Positions 43,171 through 48,395 of a DNA stretch of 48,395 bases are shown here, piece by piece (the first letter of the stretch is position 1; each line of letters starts with the position of its first letter). The notes beneath the pieces are model-generated. The model was not told the DNA's origin, ran no database searches, and saw only the letters and a list, made by a program, of their open reading frames with translations. Both the position numbers and the translations under genes were made by a program. The stretch is from positions 1 to 48,395 of the forward strand of contig CAZCFA010000012.1 of the NCBI GenBank assembly GCA_964497825.1, in the 5' to 3' direction. The stretch comes from RHKX01 sp964497825 (GTDB taxonomy: Bacteria > Actinomycetota > Thermoleophilia > Solirubrobacterales > 70-9).

Positions 43171-45786
43171 CTACTTGGCGCTGAGCCAGTCCGGTCCCGA
43201 GCCGAGGTCGACCGCCAGCGGCGGGTCGAGCTCGAAGGCATCGACCATCTCGCGGCGCGCCAGCTCGCCGACCGCCTCGGCCTCCGCCTCCGGTCCCTCG
43301 AACAGCAGCTCGTCGTGGATCTGGAGGATCAGGCGCGAGTCGAGGCGCTCGCGATCGAGGGCGCGGCGGCAGCGCACCATCGCCAGCTTGATGATGTCGG
43401 CGGCGGTCCCCTGGATCACCGTGTTGACCGCGAGCCGCTCGCCCAGCGTGCGCGTCTGCCAGTTGCGCGAGCGCAGCTCCGGGATCAGCCGGCGGCGGCC
43501 CATCAGCGTCGTCACCTTGCCCTCCTCGGTGGCGCGCTCGATCGTCTCGTCGATGAACCGCTTGACGCCGGCGTAGCGCTCGAAGTAGCTCTCGATGTAG
43601 GCGCCCGCCTCCTCGCGCGAGATCGACAGCCGCTCGGCCAGCCCGTAGGCGGAGAGCCCGTAGGCGATGCCGTAGTTGACCATCTTCGCCTTCGAGCGCT
43701 CGGCCGGCGAGATCGCCTCCGGGTCGGCGCCGATGATCCCGGCCGCGGTCGCGGCGTGGACGTCCTCGCCGGAGGCGAAGATCGCCCGCAGCGCCTCGTC
43801 CCCGGCGACGTGCGCCAGCACCCGCAGCTCGACCTGGTTGTAGTCGCACGAGGTCAGCAGGTTGCCCGGCTCGGCGACGAAGCAGCCGCGGATCGGGCGT
43901 CCGAGGTCGGAGCGGATCGGAATGTTCTGCAGGTTGGGCTCGGTGCTCGACAGCCGCCCGGTCGCCGCCCGCACCTGGCTGAAGGTCGTGTGGATGCGGC
44001 CGTCGGCAGGGTCGATCTCGCCCGGCAGCGCCTCGAGGTAGGTGTTGGTCAGCTTCGTCACCTCGCGCCAGCGCTCGACCTTGGCGACGATCTCGTGCTC
44101 GTCGCGAATCTGCGCCAGCACCCGCGCATCGGTCGAGAAGCCGGTCTTGCCGCGGCGCTTGCGGCTCAGTCCGAGCTTCTCGAACAGGACCTCGCCGAGC
44201 TGCTGCGGCGAGCCGATCGTGAACTCCCCGCCGGCCAGCGCCCAGATCTCGGCCTCGAGCGCCTCGGCCTGCCCCGCGAGCTCGCCCGAGATCGCCGCGA
44301 GCCGCTCGGCATCGAGCTTGACGCCCTCGCGCTCCATCCCCGCCAGCACCTCGATCAGCGGCATCTCGACCTCGGCCAGCACCCGCTCGAGCCCGAGGTC
44401 GCCGAGCTTCGGCCGCTGCCGGCCGCTGAGCTCCCAGGCGAGCCGGGCGGTCGCGGCCGGATCGGGGCCGGCGTCCGGGGCCGGCTCCTCGCCGAGCGCG
44501 AGCTGGCCCTCGGCGGGCTCGTCGCCGGCGCCGGCGACCGAGATGCCCTCGTCGGCGCAGAGCTCGGCGAGCTCGTAGCTGCGGCGGGCGGGGTCGATCA
44601 GGTAGGCGGCGATCATCGTGTCGTGGGCGAGCTCCAGCGAGCCCGCCGCGAGCGAGCCGAGCAGCCCGCGCGGCCCGCGCTCGCCGAGCCCCTTGGCGTC
44701 GTGAGCGATCAGCGGGTGGCCCTCGAGCCCGGCCGAGACCTCCTGCGCCGAGGGCGCCGGGCCGGCGATCAGGCGCTCGCCGTCGAAGCCCGCCCAGCGG
44801 TCGCCGGCGAGCGCGAAGGCGACCTCGCCGGCGCCGAGGTCGGCGAGCGTTCCCTCCTCGGCCTCGGCATCGAGCTCCTGCTCGGCGGCGCGGGCGGGCA
44901 GCTCACCGGTCCACTCGTCCTCGAGCCGCTGGATCACCTGGCGCAGCTCGAACTCGGCCGCGAACTCGCGCAGCCGCGAGAGGTCGGGGCCGCGCTCGGC
45001 GATCGCGGCGATGTCGAGCTCGAGCTCGACGTCGAGGTGCATCGTCGCGAGCTGCTTCGAGATCCGGGCATCGTCGGCGTGCTCGGTCAGGTTCTGCTTG
45101 CGCTTCGGCCCCGAGATCTCGTCGACGGCGTCGAGCACCGCCTCGAGCGAGCCGAAGCGCTGCAGGAGCTGGGCGGCGGTCTTCTCGCCGATCCCGGGGA
45201 CGCCGGGGATGTTGTCGGAGCTGTCGCCCTTGAGGCCGATCAGGTCGGGAACGAGCTCCGGCGGCACCCCGTAGCGCTCGACGACGCCGGCGGCGTCGTA
45301 GACCTTGGTCTCGGTGACGCCGCGCGATGTCGACATCACGCGGACGCCGTCGCCGACGAGCTGGTAGGCGTCGCGGTCGCCGGTGACGACCATCACCGGG
45401 ATCCCGGCCTCACGCGCCCGGCGGGTCAGCGTCGCGATCACGTCATCGGCCTCCCAGCCCTCGGCGCGGACGTTCTCGAACCCGAACGCCTCCGCCAGCG
45501 GCGCCAGGTGCGGCCACTGCTCCTTGAGCAGGTCCGGCCGCGAGGCGCGCTGCGCCTTGTAGGGGGCGTAGGCCTTCTCGCGGCCCGACATCCCCGCGTC
45601 CCAGGCGACGACGACGCCGCGCGGCGCGTGGTCGGTGAGGATCTTCACCATCATCGAGGCGAACCCGTAGATCGCGTTGGTCGGGCGCCCGTCCGAGGTC
45701 GCGATCGACTCCGGCAGCGCGAAGAACGCGCGGTAGGCGAGGCTGTTGCCGTCGATCAGGAACAGGTCGGTGGGGCCGGCGGGCAC
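43171..45786 (-). CDS. polA: DNA polymerase I
   Basis: The 871-residue protein has a 5' nuclease domain (residues 1-300; IDGNSLAYRAFFALP, GDSSDNIPGVPGIGEKTA), a degenerate 3'-5' exonuclease domain (about 320-460) and a polymerase domain (about 470-871). The proofreading motifs with the DxE pair are not visible, so it should lack editing, as in Taq-type enzymes. The O helix reads RSKAKMVNYGIAYGLSAYGL, with tyrosine where Taq and E. coli have phenylalanine. Motif C is LQIHDELLFE. The start is GTG at 45786, seven bases past a TATGAT box. Confidence 0.97.
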   Translation of the reverse strand: MPAGPTDLFLIDGNSLAYRAFFALPESIATSDGRPTNAIYGFASMMVKILTDHAPRGVVVAWDAGMSGREKAYAPYKAQRASRPDLLKEQWPHLAPLAEAFGFENVRAEGWEADDVIATLTRRAREAGIPVMVVTGDRDAYQLVGDGVRVMSTSRGVTETKVYDAAGVVERYGVPPELVPDLIGLKGDSSDNIPGVPGIGEKTAAQLLQRFGSLEAVLDAVDEISGPKRKQNLTEHADDARISKQLATMHLDVELELDIAAIAERGPDLSRLREFAAEFELRQVIQRLEDEWTGELPARAAEQELDAEAEEGTLADLGAGEVAFALAGDRWAGFDGERLIAGPAPSAQEVSAGLEGHPLIAHDAKGLGERGPRGLLGSLAAGSLELAHDTMIAAYLIDPARRSYELAELCADEGISVAGAGDEPAEGQLALGEEPAPDAGPDPAATARLAWELSGRQRPKLGDLGLERVLAEVEMPLIEVLAGMEREGVKLDAERLAAISGELAGQAEALEAEIWALAGGEFTIGSPQQLGEVLFEKLGLSRKRRGKTGFSTDARVLAQIRDEHEIVAKVERWREVTKLTNTYLEALPGEIDPADGRIHTTFSQVRAATGRLSSTEPNLQNIPIRSDLGRPIRGCFVAEPGNLLTSCDYNQVELRVLAHVAGDEALRAIFASGEDVHAATAAGIIGADPEAISPAERSKAKMVNYGIAYGLSAYGLAERLSISREEAGAYIESYFERYAGVKRFIDETIERATEEGKVTTLMGRRRLIPELRSRNWQTRTLGERLAVNTVIQGTAADIIKLAMVRCRRALDRERLDSRLILQIHDELLFEGPEAEAEAVGELARREMVDAFELDPPLAVDLGSGPDWLSAK

Positions 45787-45792
45787 GGTCGG

Positions 45793-45798
45793 ATCATA
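45793..45798 (-). promoter_or_regulatory. Putative -10 element of polA
   Basis: TATGAT on the minus strand is followed after six bases by the GTG start of polA. That spacing puts transcription start at or next to the start codon, i.e. a leaderless message. No TTGACA-like -35 is evident. Confidence 0.5.
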
Positions 45799-45972
45799 GG
45801 TACGACCGAAACGTTGGCCGGACTGCGTTGTTGGCGGTGGCAGAGGTCCGATCTGCCTCCGCTTGGAAAGTCCTCAGGACGCGCGGAGGGGGCGCCGTCG
45901 CCGAGACGGCGCTTGCGGGCCGGAGAGGGAAACCGATCCCGCCGACCGGCGGGAGAAAGCGAGAGGGCTCAG

Positions 45973-46593
45973 ATGAGCTTCAAGTCGATGCTGCCGCGTC
46001 CGGCGATGATCGTCGCCGTCGCGGCCCTGATCGTCGCGCTCGGCGGAACTGCGTACGCCGCCGCCAAGATCGGCCGGGAAGACATCCAGAACGACGCGAT
46101 CAGCGCGCGCCAGGTCGAGAACAACACCCTGAGGGGCAAGGACTTCAAGCAGGGCGGCCTGACCACCGGCGACGTCCGCGACGGCAAGCTGCTGCTCAAG
46201 GACCTGAACCCGGACGCGATCGCGGCGCTGCAGCCGCGCTGGCTGCTGCTCGACGAGAACGGCGAGATCGAGGAGCAGTCGGGCGGGTTCAAGGTGATCG
46301 ACGCCTACGCGACCGACGACAACGTCTACGTCGACGCGGGCTCGTCGCTGAAGGGACACGGTCTGCTCGCCACGGTCGCGCTCCAGAACAAGCTGGAGAT
46401 CGACGCCACGCCCGGCGCCGACCCCAGCTACGACGGCCAGGTCAGCATCGGCCGCTGCCAGACGGCCGCGGTCGAGTGCGCGCCCGCCGGAGCCAAGAAC
46501 GAGAGCGCGTTCGTCGTCAGCCCGCGCCGGGACGACGGCACCGCGACCAGCGCCGGCGATCGCGAGCGCGTCTACGTGCTGGTCACGCCGTAG
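45973..46593 (+). CDS. Secreted stalk-like protein of a class-restricted family
   Basis: The 206-residue protein starts at ATG 45973 with GGAGAAAGCGAGAGG upstream. The signal peptide has the sequence ALIVALGGTAYAAAKIG. A stretch of short repeating strands follows (DIQNDAISARQVENNTLRGK, DFKQGGLTTGDVRDGKLLLKDL), spaced as in beta-helical stalks. A globular beta-rich domain of about 110 residues with two cysteines (IGRCQTAAVECAP) ends the protein. I recall similar N-terminal parts as abundant, multi-copy exported proteins in Thermoleophilia. The function is unknown; an attachment or shell protein is possible. Confidence 0.85.
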   Translation: MSFKSMLPRPAMIVAVAALIVALGGTAYAAAKIGREDIQNDAISARQVENNTLRGKDFKQGGLTTGDVRDGKLLLKDLNPDAIAALQPRWLLLDENGEIEEQSGGFKVIDAYATDDNVYVDAGSSLKGHGLLATVALQNKLEIDATPGADPSYDGQVSIGRCQTAAVECAPAGAKNESAFVVSPRRDDGTATSAGDRERVYVLVTP

Positions 46594-46616
46594 CGCCGGG
46601 CGCGGTCCGTCCGTGG

Positions 46617-46662
46617 CGCGAGCCGCCCGCCGCCGGTGCCTCCGGCGGCGGGCCGGCTCGCG
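46617..46662 (+). terminator. Long GC-rich hairpin after the secreted protein gene
   Basis: An 8-bp outer stem (CGCGAGCC with GGCTCGCG) and an 11-bp inner stem (GCCCGCCGCCG with CGGCGGCGGGC) are separated by a single bulged C and closed by a 7-base loop. It starts 24 bases after the stop. It is the strongest hairpin of the right half; there is no T tract. Confidence 0.6.
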
Positions 46663-46704
46663 GGCGACGGCGAGGCCGCGGCTCACGAGCGGCGGCGAGG
46701 CCGG

Positions 46705-46880
46705 CGAACGTCGACCGCTCCTTGCTATGCGGGGTGGTCGTCGACGTTCGGCGCCGCGCGGGTCGCCCGGCCTCGCGCGCACGGCGCCGGACGTTCGGCG
46801 GCGGGCCTGTGCTCGCGGCCGGCGGCGAGGCCGCCGAACGTCGACCGCTCCTTGCCATGCGGGGTGGTCGTCGACGTTCG
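46705..46880. repeat. Two copies of hairpin-repeat family 2
   Basis: Perfect 11-bp inverted repeats, CGAACGTCGAC with GTCGACGTTCG, enclose a 24-base loop at 46705-46750 and again at 46835-46880. The two loops differ at one base. A lone half-arm (GGACGTTCGGCGG) lies between them near 46789. The loop matches, in reverse orientation, the elements at 32312-32438. The 332-base gap between the secreted protein and malic enzyme genes is filled by these, the hairpin above and a promoter. Confidence 0.85.
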
Positions 46881-46924
46881 ACGCGGCGACGGACGCGGAC
46901 GCGGGTGAGTCGCGCTCCGGCTCT

Positions 46925-46930
46925 TATGAT
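46925..46930 (+). promoter_or_regulatory. Putative -10 element of the malic enzyme gene
   Basis: TATGAT ends 13 bases before ATG 46944, so the leader would be only about seven bases. The ATG hidden inside the box (46926) is in frame but would then not be transcribed. Confidence 0.4.
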
Positions 46931-46943
46931 CCCCCGGCACCCA

Positions 46944-48395
46944 ATGGCCGGCGTCTCCGCCCAGTTCTCCGTCACCGTCCGCGTCGAGCTCGACTCGCGC
47001 AACGAGCCGCTGGGGAAGATCACCGGCGCGATCGCCGAGGCCGGCGGCGCGCTGCAGAGCGTCGACCTCGTGCCCGGCGCCGGCGGCGAGGGCAAGCGGG
47101 TGCGCGAGTTCACGATCGACGCCCGCGACCCCAAGCACTGGGAGCAGATCCTGCGCGCGATCGGATCGACCCGCGGCGCGCGGGTGCTCGACTACACCGA
47201 CCGCACCTTCGCGATGCACCGGGGCGGCAAGATCGAGCAGCACAACAAGTACCCGCTGAAGACCCGCGACGACCTCTCGATGGCCTACACGCCGGGCGTC
47301 GCCCGGGTCTGCACCGAGATCGCCGGCGAGCGCGCGAAGGCGTTCGAGTTCACGATCAAGAAGAACACGGTCGCGGTGGTCACCGACGGCAGCGCCGTGC
47401 TCGGCCTCGGCGACATCGGCCCCGAGGCCTCGATGCCGGTGATGGAGGGCAAGGCGATGCTGTTCAAGGAGTTCGCCGGCGTCGACGCCTTCCCGATCGC
47501 GCTGGCGACCAACGACCCCGACGAGATCGTCGAGACCGTGCGGCTGATCGCCCCCGGCTTCGGCGGCATCAACCTCGAGGACATCTCCGCCCCCCGCTGC
47601 TTCGAGATCGAGGACCGGCTCCGCGCCGAGCTCGACATCCCGGTCTTCCACGACGACCAGCACGGCACCGCGGTCGTGATGATGGCGGCGCTGTTCAACG
47701 CGCTGAAGATCGTCGACAAGCCGATCGAGTCGCTGCGCGTCGTCATGGTCGGCCTCGGCGCGGCGGGGATCGCCTGCACGAAGATGATGATGGCCGCCGG
47801 CGTCACCGACATCATCGGCTGCGACCGCCAGGGCGCGGTCTCGACCGAGCGCTCCGATTACGCGAGCGGCGGCATGACCCCGATCAAGAAGTGGTTCGCC
47901 GAGGTCTCGAACCCGCGCAAGGCCGCCGGCGGCCCCAACGACGTGCTCGAGGGCGCCGATCTGCTGATCGGGCTCTCCGGCCCGGGCCTGGTCGACGCGA
48001 GCTCGCTGGCGGCGATGGCCGATGACGCGATCGTCTTCGCGATGGCCAACCCGACGCCCGAGGTGATGCCGGAGGACGCCGGGCCGCACGTGCGGATCAT
48101 GGCGACCGGCCGCTCCGACTACCCGAACCAGATCAACAACGTGCTCGCCTTCCCCGGGATCTTCCGCGGCGCCCTCGATGCCGGCGCACCGCAGATCACC
48201 GAGGCGATGAAGCTGGCCGCGGCGCAGGGGATCGCGGCGGTGGTCGGCGAGGAGGACCTCGGCGTCGACTACATCATCCCCAGCGCCTTCGACCGCGACG
48301 TTGCCCCGGCGGTCGCCGAGGCCGTCGTCCGCGAGGCGAAGGCGGCGGGGATCGCCCGGGTCACGGAGGAGACGGGCACGTTCGCGACGATCACC
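46944..48395 (+). CDS. ACT-domain NAD(P)-dependent malic enzyme, runs off the right edge
   Basis: There are 484 residues with no stop. An ACT domain (about residues 1-85, FSVTVRVELDSRNEPLGKITGAI) precedes the malic enzyme core. Core features are KYPLKTRDDLSMAYTPGVARV, the catalytic Lys region EGKAMLFKEFAGVDAFPI, metal ligands in INLEDISAPRCFEIE and VFHDDQHGTAVV. The nucleotide fold is MVGLGAAGIACTKMM, and MANPTPEV follows. It oxidatively decarboxylates malate to pyruvate; the ACT domain suggests allosteric control by an amino acid or other metabolite. NAD versus NADP use cannot be decided here. The fold appears nearly complete at the edge. Confidence 0.94.
   Translation, partial: MAGVSAQFSVTVRVELDSRNEPLGKITGAIAEAGGALQSVDLVPGAGGEGKRVREFTIDARDPKHWEQILRAIGSTRGARVLDYTDRTFAMHRGGKIEQHNKYPLKTRDDLSMAYTPGVARVCTEIAGERAKAFEFTIKKNTVAVVTDGSAVLGLGDIGPEASMPVMEGKAMLFKEFAGVDAFPIALATNDPDEIVETVRLIAPGFGGINLEDISAPRCFEIEDRLRAELDIPVFHDDQHGTAVVMMAALFNALKIVDKPIESLRVVMVGLGAAGIACTKMMMAAGVTDIIGCDRQGAVSTERSDYASGGMTPIKKWFAEVSNPRKAAGGPNDVLEGADLLIGLSGPGLVDASSLAAMADDAIVFAMANPTPEVMPEDAGPHVRIMATGRSDYPNQINNVLAFPGIFRGALDAGAPQITEAMKLAAAQGIAAVVGEEDLGVDYIIPSAFDRDVAPAVAEAVVREAKAAGIARVTEETGTFATIT

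Noticed and set aside
32464..48395. Prophage, integrative element or insertion sequence
   Set aside because: No integrase, transposase, capsid or terminase-like gene and no composition shift were seen here or elsewhere in the window; only small non-coding repeats suggest mobility.

Overview
The window is very GC-rich, densely packed bacterial DNA from an actinobacterium, most likely the class Thermoleophilia (Solirubrobacterales-like). The evidence is the codon use (GC almost fixed at third positions), the conserved actinobacterial chromosome order polA - rpsA - coaE - uvrB - uvrA, an ACT-domain malic enzyme, DUF1844 and DUF2520 proteins, and a secreted protein with the 'ALIVALGGTAYAA' signal segment that I associate with that class. 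The genus is not resolvable. Two runs of exactly 100 N (8788-8887 and 39347-39446) show that this is a scaffold built from contigs.

Left part (1-11.3 kb, mostly minus strand): a lipoprotein cut by the left edge, tRNA-Gln, then a probable potassium-transport block. That block holds two APC-superfamily permeases with C-terminal USP-like domains, two TrkA/RCK-type proteins, a ferredoxin-reductase-like flavoprotein and two tiny membrane proteins that share a G-x-GRLYL ending. Intergenic repeat arrays and a membrane pyrophosphatase (hppA) follow.

Middle part (11.4-26.4 kb): a minus-strand housekeeping operon (fmdB-like, type-4 UDG, tsaE, tsaB, rimI, tsaD, glutaredoxin, rex, GCS2 ligase, DUF1844) joined by 4-base overlaps. 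It carries the t6A tRNA-modification genes followed by redox genes. Divergent from it is a plus-strand coenzyme A block (DUF2520, panC, panB). Then come a lipoprotein, a hexapeptide acyltransferase, an unknown gene and a LysM/VanY-type peptidase with a structured leader. uvrA closes this part, with a LexA-type palindrome upstream.

Right part (26.4-48.4 kb): GT2 and wecB (surface polysaccharide), a DivIVA-like coiled-coil protein, uvrB, pncA, a nucleotide cyclase, a DoxX-like protein, a lytic transglycosylase, coaE, rpsA, a divergent flavoprotein, a DMT transporter broken by the second gap, a PspC/LiaF-like - mini-protein - histidine kinase - response regulator operon, polA, a secreted stalk-like protein and malic enzyme running off the right edge.

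The least explained material is intergenic: at least two families of hairpin repeats with fixed geometry, each present at two distant sites; a leader RNA with mutually exclusive helices; a 21-base modular repeat grown inside tsaB; and the potassium-type transport module with its paired mini-proteins.
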